Source: Candidatus Sodaliphilus limicaballi (lineage in GTDB: Bacteria > Bacteroidota > Bacteroidia > Bacteroidales > Muribaculaceae). From it: DNA of 6,314 bases. The notes below the pieces were generated by a model. The model was not told where the DNA came from, did not search any database, and saw nothing but the letters and a program-made list of their open reading frames with translations. Below, one piece after another: positions 1 through 6,310 of this stretch (the stretch's first letter is position 1; each line of letters begins with the position of its first letter). The stretch spans positions 1-6,314 of the forward strand of contig JAGHSP010000311.1 of assembly GCA_018065815.1 (NCBI GenBank). The letters are read 5' to 3'. Both the position numbers and the translations under genes were made by a program.

Positions 1-22
1 GTATCAATGTAAATAAATTTAG

Positions 23-30
23 TAATTTTG
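23..30 (+). promoter_or_regulatory. Bacteroidota -7 promoter element (TAATTTTG)
   Basis: The octamer TAATTTTG fits the TAnnTTTG consensus of the -7 box used by the Bacteroidota primary sigma factor. It lies 20 nt before the first ATG, so the expected transcript start is around 35-37 and the leader would be only about 14-16 nt. The partner -33 TTTG box, usually about 20 bp further upstream, would fall at or beyond the left edge and cannot be checked here. Confidence 0.6.
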
Positions 31-50
31 CATTTCAAAATAGATTTTCC

Positions 51-581
51 ATGAATTTGCTTAAAATAACAATGCTTGTAGTGGTATCTCCACGCATCGG
101 GTGGGACGAAATGAATCGCTCAAGTGTCAAGACCAGCGACATCTTGTCTAAAGCATTCTTTCCAATGCTCATATTCCTGGCTTTGACTGCGTTTGCGCCG
201 CTAATTTATGACGCAAACTTGACCTTTGTGTCAGCAATTATCAGCTCTATCTTTCATTTCTCGGCCTATTTCTTGTCTTACTACTTGGTGAGTTATTTAC
301 TTGGAGGTTTTTACCCCGAACTCGTGAAGACCAAAGCCGGTAAGGGACGAGTGAACGATTTCATTTTGTTCAACTTGATATATCTCATGTTTTTGAGCAT
401 CATCGAAAACCTGTTGCCCATTGACTTCACACCCGGATTATTCATGATGCTTTATGTCATCTGGCTGGTCAACGTGGGTGCACCTTATTTGGGCATAAAA
501 GAAGAGAAGAAAAACAAGTTTGTGTTTATTGCATCAGCCATGTTGCTGGTTGCCCCAATCTTTTTACACCTGATACATTAA
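51..581 (+). CDS. Yip1-family integral membrane protein
   Basis: A 176-residue, very hydrophobic protein with about five predicted membrane helices, at roughly residues 31-53, 57-84, 102-122, 127-147 and 156-175. A short amphipathic N-terminus carries the SPxxGW motif (residues 13-18), which resembles the start of Yip1-domain proteins, where a Pro and a Trp precede the first helix. The charged linkers (residues 92-100 and 150-156) fit loops between helices. Bacterial Yip1 proteins sit in the inner membrane and their molecular role is not settled. The ATG at 51 is chosen because it follows the promoter element closely and keeps the SPxxGW segment; Met8 and Met21 are less likely starts. The gene is 4 nt from smpB and very probably cotranscribed with it. 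The family call rests on topology and one motif, so membrane protein is sure and Yip1 is probable. Confidence 0.8.
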   Translation: MNLLKITMLVVVSPRIGWDEMNRSSVKTSDILSKAFFPMLIFLALTAFAPLIYDANLTFVSAIISSIFHFSAYFLSYYLVSYLLGGFYPELVKTKAGKGRVNDFILFNLIYLMFLSIIENLLPIDFTPGLFMMLYVIWLVNVGAPYLGIKEEKKNKFVFIASAMLLVAPIFLHLIH

Positions 582-585
582 AACT

Positions 586-1038
586 ATGGCATCATCAAAT
601 ATAAATATAAAAAACCGTAAAGCGTCATTCGACTATGAAATAATAGAGACAATGACTGCCGGCATTGTGTTAACTGGTACAGAAATCAAGTCATTAAGAC
701 AAGGTAAAGCCGGACTTACCGATACATACTGCCTGAAACAAAACAACGAACTATGGGTAAAAAACATGTATATTGCCGAGTATTCCTATGGTTCCTACAA
801 CAACCACACCACACACCGCGATCGCAAATTGCTTCTCAACCGCAAAGAACTAGTGAAGGTCTTTAAGAGCGTTGAGCAACCCGGATATTCGATTGTACCG
901 TTGCGCGTATTTATCAACGAACGAGGGCTTGCCAAAATGGTGATTGCGATTGCCAAAGGTAAAAAAGTTTACGACAAACGACAAGCAATAAAAGAACGCG
1001 AAGATAAACGAAATATTGATAGAATGTTTAAACGCTAA
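586..1038 (+). CDS. smpB: SsrA-binding protein SmpB
   Basis: A 150-residue protein with the full SmpB signature. It has an NRKASFDYEI start (residues 10-19), the GIVLTGTEIKSLR block (26-38) of the OB-fold that contacts the tRNA-like domain of tmRNA, the RDRKLLL segment (78-84), and the basic tail with AKGKKVYDKR (123-132) followed by IKERED. In known SmpB proteins this tail enters the empty mRNA channel of a stalled ribosome. SmpB delivers alanyl-tmRNA with EF-Tu to stalled ribosomes in the cytoplasm, releasing them and tagging the nascent protein for proteolysis. The length fits Bacteroidota versions, and no key segment is missing. The start follows the upstream stop by 4 nt, so translational coupling is likely. 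No ssrA gene is visible in the window. A tandem terminator follows 22 nt after the stop. Confidence 0.97.
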   Translation: MASSNINIKNRKASFDYEIIETMTAGIVLTGTEIKSLRQGKAGLTDTYCLKQNNELWVKNMYIAEYSYGSYNNHTTHRDRKLLLNRKELVKVFKSVEQPGYSIVPLRVFINERGLAKMVIAIAKGKKVYDKRQAIKEREDKRNIDRMFKR

Positions 1039-1064
1039 AACAATCATTTCGTCAACACTAACAA

Positions 1065-1100
1065 ACGGGAGATTCCTCTGCGGAGTCTTCCGTGTTTTAT
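1065..1100 (+). terminator. Rho-independent terminator, copy 1 (after smpB)
   Basis: The left arm (1065-1076) pairs with the right arm (1082-1093) in a 12-bp stem with two G-U wobbles and a 5-nt loop, followed by GTTTTAT. It lies 26 nt past the smpB stop. Read on the minus strand, the stem is followed by TTTGTT, so it may also stop transcripts arriving from the convergent helicase gene. Confidence 0.75.
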
Positions 1101-1105
1101 AACAA

Positions 1106-1141
1106 ACGGGGGATTCCAATGCAGAGTCTTCCGTGTTTTAT
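1106..1141 (+). terminator. Rho-independent terminator, copy 2
   Basis: The second copy of the hairpin has an 11-bp stem (1106-1116 with 1124-1134), three G-U wobbles, a 7-nt loop, and the tail GTTTTAT running into TATAAT. It probably backs up copy 1. The minus-strand read also ends in TTTGTT, as expected for a bidirectional terminator between convergent genes. Confidence 0.7.
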
Positions 1142-1221
1142 TATAATCAAATTCCCCGCAAGTCTATTTAACATAATATTGGTTATGATTCAAAATACAC
1201 ACATATATATAAGCCCCTGTG

Positions 1222-1241
1222 CCCGACGGTTTTCCGTCGGG
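1222..1241 (-). terminator. GC-rich hairpin past the helicase stop, possible terminator
   Basis: A perfect 8-bp stem CCCGACGG/CCGTCGGG encloses TTTT (AAAA on the minus strand). It lies 26 nt past the helicase stop, where a terminator would be expected. No U-run follows on either strand (minus reads CACAGGGGC, then an AT-rich stretch), so termination here would not be canonical. It could instead protect the mRNA 3' end, with the tandem hairpins further on doing the terminating. Confidence 0.45.
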
Positions 1242-1267
1242 ATGTATTTCCTGCGAGTCAATTAAAT

Positions 1268-3325
1268 TCACAGTTTCCGTTTCTTCGTTTTAGATTTTTT
1301 TCCTTCCAGATTTGCTGCTTGTTGCAGTTTTTGAGCAGTATTGCGATGCTTGGTTGACAAATCTTCCAGATCGAGATTATCATATATCTCGGCAAGTGCG
1401 TAATGCGGTTCCCATTTTTTCTTGTCGGCCTTGATTGCTCTTTTAAAACTTTTTATTGCCGACGAGATTTTCTTTTGTTCCCTGTAAAGACTCGCCAAAC
1501 CTAGATGAGCCTCATAGCAGTCACAATTAATTTCAAGGGCTTTCTTGAATTCTTCTTCGGCAGTATCCTGCTCATCTATAAGAACATACAGCTTGGCTTT
1601 TCCGGCATGAGCCTCGTAAAAGTCTGGACATATGCGTAATGCTTTATTGAAATTGGCAAAAGCCGACTTAATTGCAATCTCATCGAGAGGTTTATTAGAA
1701 TCGACAGTGTATGTAATTGAGTGACTTCCCATTAACGTATATTCTTGTGCAAGGTCGTGCAGTGTTCCGTCCTTTTCGTTAATGACTTTTTTTAACTCGG
1801 CGACTGTGTTGTTCAGTTTATTGAACTGCATCAGTTTCCTGGCTATCAGCCGTTGAACAGCAGGATTGTGTATGGAGGGCTTTATCTCGCTTGCTTTCAA
1901 GAAGCAGTCTATCGCGTCCTGAAATTCAAAGTGGTCAAAGGCATGGGCTGCGCGACGATACAGCACATTGGCTTCTTCTTGCTTCAATGCACCATTCACA
2001 AGGATCTGGTTGTTGAATTGCTGACTGAAAAGGACAACCGCCATATTAACGATTATATCCCTCTCCGAAAGCGGTTTAAGCAACGTAATTCCCTCGATAG
2101 CCGTACACCTTGACAATGCTACATAGGTTTGGCCACTAGAAAACGCTCCTCCCGAGAAATCAATGGTGATGTTGTTGAAAGTAAGTCCCTGGCTCTTGTG
2201 CACGGTTAATGCCCATGCAGGTTTAATGGGATATTGCTGGAATGAACCGAGTATTTTCTCGACTACAATATTTTTCTTCTCGTCGAAAGAATACTGCATG
2301 TTTTCCCATACTTCTTCCTCTACCTGATGCACTACCCCATCTTCAAGTTCTACTTTAACAGCCCCTTCAAGTGACGAGATTTTACCGATTGTGCCGTTGA
2401 CCCATCGGTTGTCCTTGTCGTTTCTTATAAAGATCACTTGTGCACCCACCTTCAGTTGCAAATCCTTTGCCGTGGGCAAATCATTCTCGGGGAAATCGCC
2501 GTCAATAACACCTGTAAACGTGAATTCTGGAGTCTTGAGAGCCGCCATGTGCTCGTCATTAATGGAATCTACCGTGTCACGTCTAGTTGCTATTGTCATA
2601 GCAAACTCACCGGTTTGCTGCGCGCCGCAACGGCTATTTAGCATCGCCATGTCGGCAGCGCTGGTGTGCCCCACCCTAACCCTGTCTAGCAACGAGATGA
2701 ATCCGGCATCATTCTGGCGATACACCTTGCGCAGTTCAATGGGCACCAAACCTAAATCAGCAAACACACGAGCGTTGAAAAAGAAAAACTGCTTGTAAAA
2801 TCGACCAAGTATCTCCCGCATGTCGCGAGTGACGACGGGTTCAAGTTGGAATATGTCGCCCACAAACAACAGCTGTTTGCCACCAAATGGCTCACGCATG
2901 TTGCCTGAATAGATTTTCAATATCTTGTCAATAAAGTCGATTATATCGGCCCGCACCATCGAAATCTCATCGATGATAATCAGTTCAAGACTTTTTAGCA
3001 AGTTCACCTTATCCTTGGGATAACGTTGCGTTTTCCTGATTTGGCGAGGAGCAAAATCAGGGTCATCGGGCAAAAGCGGCTTAAAAGGAATCTTGAAAAA
3101 GGAATGTAACGTCTGCCCTCCCACGTTCACGGCGGCAATGCCAGTGGGTGCCAGCACAACATATTTCTTGGACGTGTTGGCACATATATACTTGAGGAAT
3201 GTGCTTTTACCTGTTCCGGCCTTGCCGGTGAGGAAAACGCTTTGGCGTGTGTGCTGCACCAGGTTCCACACATTCTGAAACTCGGCATTGTTCAGGTCTA
3301 AATTTTCGGGCAGGTCGATATTCAT
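1268..3325 (-). CDS. Pif1/RecD-like SF1B DNA helicase with C-terminal TPR domain
   Basis: A 685-residue protein starting MNIDLPENL. Helicase motifs occur in order: Walker A GKAGTGKST (34-42), motif Ia APTGIAAVNVGGQTLHSFF (59-77), Walker B IIIDE (116-120), GDxxQL (156-161), an SH3-like stretch with GAQVIFIRNDKDNRWVNG (294-311), TVHKSQGLTF (374-383) and YVALSRC (401-407). These are diagnostic of the Pif1/RecD/Dda group of 5'-to-3' ATP-dependent DNA helicases. After about residue 456 come TPR-like helices: one unit with DAIDCFLKASEIKP, then about three from 551 to 668 including AEEEFKKALEINC and AIKSFKRAIKADKK. The protein ends in a Lys/Arg-rich tail. The frame is open 22 codons further (to 3391), but that extension starts upstream of the putative promoter, is Phe-rich and precedes an A-rich leader, so Met at 3325 is preferred. 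Likely roles are replication or repair; the TPRs suggest a protein partner. All catalytic motifs look intact. Confidence 0.93.
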   Translation of the reverse strand: MNIDLPENLDLNNAEFQNVWNLVQHTRQSVFLTGKAGTGKSTFLKYICANTSKKYVVLAPTGIAAVNVGGQTLHSFFKIPFKPLLPDDPDFAPRQIRKTQRYPKDKVNLLKSLELIIIDEISMVRADIIDFIDKILKIYSGNMREPFGGKQLLFVGDIFQLEPVVTRDMREILGRFYKQFFFFNARVFADLGLVPIELRKVYRQNDAGFISLLDRVRVGHTSAADMAMLNSRCGAQQTGEFAMTIATRRDTVDSINDEHMAALKTPEFTFTGVIDGDFPENDLPTAKDLQLKVGAQVIFIRNDKDNRWVNGTIGKISSLEGAVKVELEDGVVHQVEEEVWENMQYSFDEKKNIVVEKILGSFQQYPIKPAWALTVHKSQGLTFNNITIDFSGGAFSSGQTYVALSRCTAIEGITLLKPLSERDIIVNMAVVLFSQQFNNQILVNGALKQEEANVLYRRAAHAFDHFEFQDAIDCFLKASEIKPSIHNPAVQRLIARKLMQFNKLNNTVAELKKVINEKDGTLHDLAQEYTLMGSHSITYTVDSNKPLDEIAIKSAFANFNKALRICPDFYEAHAGKAKLYVLIDEQDTAEEEFKKALEINCDCYEAHLGLASLYREQKKISSAIKSFKRAIKADKKKWEPHYALAEIYDNLDLEDLSTKHRNTAQKLQQAANLEGKKSKTKKRKL

Positions 3326-3345
3326 TATTTTCTTTTTATTTTGTG

Positions 3346-3377
3346 TAAAGTTACTACAAATTAGCGAGAATAGGAAA
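3346..3377 (-). promoter_or_regulatory. Putative Bacteroidota promoter of the helicase gene
   Basis: On the minus strand, TTTC (3374-3377) is followed after 20 bp by TAACTTTA (3346-3353). Each differs by one base from the TTTG and TAnnTTTG boxes, and the spacing is typical. The element ends 20 nt before the preferred ATG, giving a leader of about 14 nt that is A-rich (AAAATAAAAAGAAAATA), as is common where Shine-Dalgarno pairing is weak. It lies inside the extended reading frame and so argues for the shorter protein. Confidence 0.5.
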
Positions 3378-3412
3378 TAAAAATGCGCCAAAGTAACAAC
3401 TCGTTATAGCAA

Positions 3413-3453
3413 AACAATGGCAACTATCTCTTAATGAAATAATTGCCATCGTT
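3413..3453 (-). terminator. Terminator after the FadL-like gene
   Basis: On the minus strand, AACGATGGCAA pairs with TTGCCATTGTT: 10 of 11 positions pair, with one C/A mismatch, around a 19-nt AT-rich loop that can add a few inner pairs. The right arm runs into TTGTTTTGC, a U-rich tail. It begins 22 nt past the stop of the outer-membrane protein gene and upstream of the helicase promoter, so it separates the two transcription units. Confidence 0.6.
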
Positions 3454-3475
3454 ATTATGATAAGAGTATGTAATA

Positions 3476-5059
3476 TCAGAAACGGAATCCTATTGATGCC
3501 AGGATGCGGTGGTTGCTATCCTTAACCTCGGCACCGACAGTGGGCAGGTCAACGATGCCAGAGAATGCATGATAATTGCTCTTGCGCTGCTGGTTCACAT
3601 AGGCAAGGTCACAGTAGAAGCTGCCCTGGTGATAACCCAAACCTGCTGTGATGTGCTGGTTGCTAGTGTCGTATGAGTAAGAGGGATCGGTACCTGCTAC
3701 TTCTACCCCAACCTTATCGTTCTTCACATCATCACTAGTGGTTGATGTCTGATAAGAGTAACCTGCACGCAGGCTGAAGTTGGGTGTAACACGATATTCA
3801 GCACCCAGTCTCAACGTGTGCGAGGGTTGCATGTAGTTCTTGATTTCGTAGGTCGCATCAGCAAATTCGCGTCCACTGTCATCGCAGATGCGCATTGCAT
3901 CATTGCCGGTATATTCATAATCGGCGCTGATGATGCCCTTGCCTCCAACTACCGCTGCAACGCTACCAATGAGTTTCCAAGGAGTCTTGATGTCGTAGTA
4001 AACGACATTCTCGGGGTAACGTTCTTCTACGACGTAAGATGCCTTCACCTTATCGCCATAGTAATCTGCACTGATATTACCACTATATACATCCTTCATA
4101 TTATAGAATGTGGGAGTGTGCACTGCAAGACCAAAACGAAGTTCGTTCACGGGTTTGAAAATCACACCGAGCTTACCGTTCAATCCAGTTCCCACGGTGC
4201 GTGATGAGTTTACGATACCAAATGCAACATTGCCATTAACAAGTTTAGCCGATGCCATGTCTGCACGGTCATAAACAACTGTGTTCTCGAGCACTTCGCC
4301 ATAATACTTGTAACTCTCATACAGCAACTCGGTGAATCCCACCGAGACACCCCAGTAGAATTTGTTGTAGATGTTGCCGCCAAATGCGAGATTGTATTCG
4401 TCGGTGTGTCCCCACTGCTCTACTTCGAACTCGTTGCTGCCATAAACGTCATCATATCCAAGGCCTTCAAATTTTTTGCCACTGGCGTCAGAGAGATTTA
4501 CCAGATTTGTCTGATAAGACGCAATCTGATCCCATCGAGCATTTCCGTCATAATAAGGGTTAAAGCCTACGCGTGAATACAAGTCGTTAACTGTAACGCC
4601 GTCTTGCATCATCTTTTCGGCAATGTAGTTGGTTACCGAAGTAGGGATGTTTTCCATTGCACCGGTATAGTGACGGCGGAAGGAATTAATTCGATTATAA
4701 CTGATACCAAAGTTTATGTTGGGCATCACGTCGCTGTTGAGCTTGATTGCTCCCACATATCCGGCATTCGACAGCAGGAACTGGTTGTTGGTGCACTTCT
4801 GGCCAGTAGCAGTGCTTGAATTGAGATCTAAGCTAGCGGTAACATTGACGTCCGAGCTGCGGTAAACGCCTATACCTGCAGGGTTCTGGCCCAGCACAGA
4901 GATGTCGCCGCCCAAGGCACCAAATGCTCCACCCATTGAAATGAAACGCGACGTGCCGCGCAACTGGGTCTGTGAATATTGCAATGCATCAAACGCATAT
5001 TGTGCATTAACCGCCAGAGGCAATGCCATAATTGCTAATGCTGTAGTTATCTTCTTCAT
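3476..5059 (-). CDS. FadL/OmpP1-family outer-membrane transport protein
   Basis: A 527-residue exported beta-barrel protein. The signal peptide covers residues 1-19 (MKK, hydrophobic core, VNA before Gln20). The mature N-terminus has RFISMGGAFGALGGD (38-52) and NPAGIGVYRSSD (59-70). This is the Bacteroidota version of the OmpP1/FadL/TodX start, where the N-terminal hatch plugs the barrel and an NPAG-type motif is conserved. The rest alternates polar and aromatic residues as in beta strands, and the chain ends ILASIGFRF with a terminal Phe, the usual signal for assembly by the BAM machinery. FadL proteins take up hydrophobic compounds such as long-chain fatty acids across the outer membrane; the substrate here cannot be read from sequence. 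Relatives are sometimes labelled hemin receptor, which nothing here supports. No promoter is visible in the 84 bp upstream, so it is probably cotranscribed with the Trp/His-rich protein gene. Confidence 0.88.
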   Translation of the reverse strand: MKKITTALAIMALPLAVNAQYAFDALQYSQTQLRGTSRFISMGGAFGALGGDISVLGQNPAGIGVYRSSDVNVTASLDLNSSTATGQKCTNNQFLLSNAGYVGAIKLNSDVMPNINFGISYNRINSFRRHYTGAMENIPTSVTNYIAEKMMQDGVTVNDLYSRVGFNPYYDGNARWDQIASYQTNLVNLSDASGKKFEGLGYDDVYGSNEFEVEQWGHTDEYNLAFGGNIYNKFYWGVSVGFTELLYESYKYYGEVLENTVVYDRADMASAKLVNGNVAFGIVNSSRTVGTGLNGKLGVIFKPVNELRFGLAVHTPTFYNMKDVYSGNISADYYGDKVKASYVVEERYPENVVYYDIKTPWKLIGSVAAVVGGKGIISADYEYTGNDAMRICDDSGREFADATYEIKNYMQPSHTLRLGAEYRVTPNFSLRAGYSYQTSTTSDDVKNDKVGVEVAGTDPSYSYDTSNQHITAGLGYHQGSFYCDLAYVNQQRKSNYHAFSGIVDLPTVGAEVKDSNHRILASIGFRF

Positions 5060-5096
5060 AATATAATTGGAATTTTTTCGGTTACTCTATTTGTTT

Positions 5097-5128
5097 TAAC
5101 GAGGATGTACCCAAGCACATCCTCGTTA
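5097..5128 (-). other. Perfect 12-bp intergenic hairpin between the two exported-protein genes
   Basis: TAACGAGGATGT (5097-5108) and its exact complement (5117-5128) flank an 8-nt loop. The hairpin starts 15 nt past the upstream gene's stop and ends 37 nt before the FadL-like ATG. On the minus strand it is followed by AAACAAATAG, not a U-run; the plus strand has the more U-rich tail. It may be a weak terminator that lets some transcription through, an RNase barrier or a processing site. Its existence is certain and its role is inferred. Confidence 0.65.
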
Positions 5129-5143
5129 TATTTCTAGTTTGGA

Positions 5144-6310
5144 TTAGTGTCGACGACCTCCACCGCCGCCACCGCCGTGACTGCCACCGCCACTGAATCC
5201 ACCGCCACCACGGCTACCGCCTCCGCTGAATCCACCGCCGCCGCGTGATCCGCCGCCGTAACTACCGCGTGAACCAGAGTCGTAACTGCGTGAGGGTGTG
5301 TAAGAGCGGCTCTCCGATGAACGAGAGGGTGTGCGAGAATCCATATGCGAATCAGAGCGTGTTACTGAACGCTGTGTGGGTGACACGCTGCGTGTAGCGA
5401 TGTCGCGAGTAGACCGATTGGTGCCCAAGTTTCCGATTGAAGAAGCCGGACGACGTCCATTGTTCATTCCTCCATCTACGTTGGGACGCACGCGTCCGTT
5501 GGTCATTCCGCCAGGAGTGCGGTTGCCAGTGCGGTTGTTTCCTCCAAAAACGCCGCGGCGAGAATCGTTTCCGCCATAAGTGTTTCTGCCGATTGTTGAA
5601 GGACGGCGAGCGGGAGTGTTGTAACCATAGTAGTGATGTCCTGGACGATCCCAGCGGTTGTAGCGATCGTGATGCCAGCTCCATCCGCCATGGTGCCGAT
5701 ACCAGGGATCGTGATGCCAGCTCCAACCTCCGTGGTGCCAATACCATGGGTCGCAATGCCAACCCCAATACCATGAAGAATGGCGCCATCCCCAATTATA
5801 TCCCCAGCCCCAATAAGGACGATACCAAGGATCGTAATAGAAAGGATCATTCCAGCTGTACCAAGTTGTGTTCCACACAGCTACAGGATTGGCAACAATC
5901 AAGTTGATTTGAGGAGTTGTCTCAAAGTATAACTCAAGAAGATCGGAATCGTTGCTCTTAACAACGATATCGGGGTTGTAAAAACGTTCTATCTTCTGTG
6001 TGTTGGCAAATGTTGAATTGTCAATTTCCCCATTAACGGTAGTGTCGTTAACTTGCTCATAAGAAGATTCAAATTCTCTTCCACGACGGTTGTAAGCATC
6101 GACATCCCAATCACCATTATTGTAAGAAGCGCTAGCGCTTGATGAATAACTAACGGTTGCAGGGGTTGAAGAAGTGACAATCTTTGCCTTTACCACAGGC
6201 TTCTTTGATTTCGATGAGTCATAGTAAATGTCATCATAATCTTGAGCCTGAACCATGGCGCTTGCCCCTATCGCAAGCACGCCAAACAATGCAAAAACTC
6301 TGTACATCAT
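5144..6310 (-). CDS. Secreted Trp/His/Tyr-rich and Gly/Ser/Arg-rich protein of unknown function
   Basis: A 388-residue protein I cannot assign to a family. Residues 1-22 form a signal peptide (hydrophobic core, then AMVQA before Gln23). Residues 23-145 are an acidic, Ser/Tyr-rich region with some ordinary sequence (PDIVVKSNDSDLLELYFETT, 113-132). Residues 146-226 are extraordinary: 19 Trp fall between 146 and 220 and 12 His between 177 and 226, with two copies of a 14-residue unit. The only Cys of the mature chain (Cys186) sits in WGWHCDPW. Residues 227-345 are Arg/Asn/Ser/Thr/Gly-rich and look disordered. The end is a poly-Gly tail of GGGSRGGGGFS units closing in RRH. It has no lipobox Cys and no sorting domain, so it is periplasmic, released or loosely surface-bound. 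Metal or heme binding, or a structural or adhesive role, are possible from composition alone. Met1 and Met2 are adjacent candidate starts. Only 4 bases lie upstream, so the promoter is outside the window. Confidence 0.85.
   Translation of the reverse strand: MMYRVFALFGVLAIGASAMVQAQDYDDIYYDSSKSKKPVVKAKIVTSSTPATVSYSSSASASYNNGDWDVDAYNRRGREFESSYEQVNDTTVNGEIDNSTFANTQKIERFYNPDIVVKSNDSDLLELYFETTPQINLIVANPVAVWNTTWYSWNDPFYYDPWYRPYWGWGYNWGWRHSSWYWGWHCDPWYWHHGGWSWHHDPWYRHHGGWSWHHDRYNRWDRPGHHYYGYNTPARRPSTIGRNTYGGNDSRRGVFGGNNRTGNRTPGGMTNGRVRPNVDGGMNNGRRPASSIGNLGTNRSTRDIATRSVSPTQRSVTRSDSHMDSRTPSRSSESRSYTPSRSYDSGSRGSYGGGSRGGGGFSGGGSRGGGGFSGGGSHGGGGGGGRRH
5192..5257 (-). repeat. Two 33-bp in-frame repeats encoding GGGSRGGGGFS
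   Basis: Adjacent 33-bp units encode identical 11-residue peptides (residues 352-362 and 363-373), followed by a partial third (GGGSHGGGG). The DNA copies differ at 8 positions, all silent, including a serine codon switch from TCA to AGC. The repeat is therefore old at DNA level and its peptide appears to be kept by selection. Confidence 0.85.
5669..5752 (-). repeat. Two 42-bp in-frame repeats encoding DPWY(W/R)HHGGWSWHH
   Basis: Two adjacent 42-bp units encode the 14-residue motif at residues 187-200 and 201-214. They differ at 6 of 42 bases. Five differences are silent and one changes Trp191 to Arg205. The unit carries a DPWY turn and two His pairs framing GGWSW, the densest His/Trp part of the protein. 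Confidence 0.88.

Larger units (their letters stand above)
1060..1141 (+). repeat. Tandem duplication of a 41-bp hairpin unit
   Basis: Two head-to-tail 41-bp units (1060-1100 and 1101-1141) begin AACAAACGGG and end CCGTGTTTTAT. They differ at only 4 of 41 positions. Three of these fall in or at the edge of the hairpin loop. The fourth (A1070 versus G1111) swaps an A-U pair for a G-U pair, so the stem is kept. The block lies between convergent genes. Confidence 0.9.

Noticed and set aside
850..1119. An 89-codon minus-strand frame overlapping the end of smpB
   Set aside because: It is antisense to a certain smpB gene, starts inside the tandem terminator and shows no recognisable motif.
1060..1141. 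Start of a CRISPR array
   Set aside because: Only two units, directly abutting with no variable spacers, and each folds as a terminator with a T-rich tail.
1191..1213. Short CA/TA-rich run between the convergent genes, as a possible promoter or origin element
   Set aside because: No TAnnTTTG box at suitable spacing and no downstream gene to drive; it is simple AT-rich intergenic sequence.
1222..1241. Confident Rho-independent terminator for the helicase gene
   Set aside because: The stem is strong but no U-run follows on either strand, so it is listed only as a possible terminator.
1853..2798. Plus-strand frames opposite the helicase gene
   Set aside because: They lie antisense to intact helicase motifs and encode no recognisable domain.
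1268..3325. Phage or plasmid origin for the helicase (Dda-like or TraI-like)
   Set aside because: No neighbouring phage or conjugation genes, no relaxase domain, and flanking genes are chromosomal housekeeping or envelope genes.
3476..5059. Hemin receptor or TonB-dependent transporter
   Set aside because: At 527 residues it is too short for a TonB-dependent barrel, has no TonB box or plug domain, and its N-terminal motif fits FadL/OmpP1.
5331..5907. Several overlapping reading frames on both strands within the Trp/His-rich gene region
   Set aside because: They are shadows of a strongly biased, Gly/Arg/Trp/His-coding sequence with few stop codons in other frames. They lack signal peptides, recognisable domains and sensible starts, whereas the chosen frame has a signal peptide and repeats conserved at peptide level.
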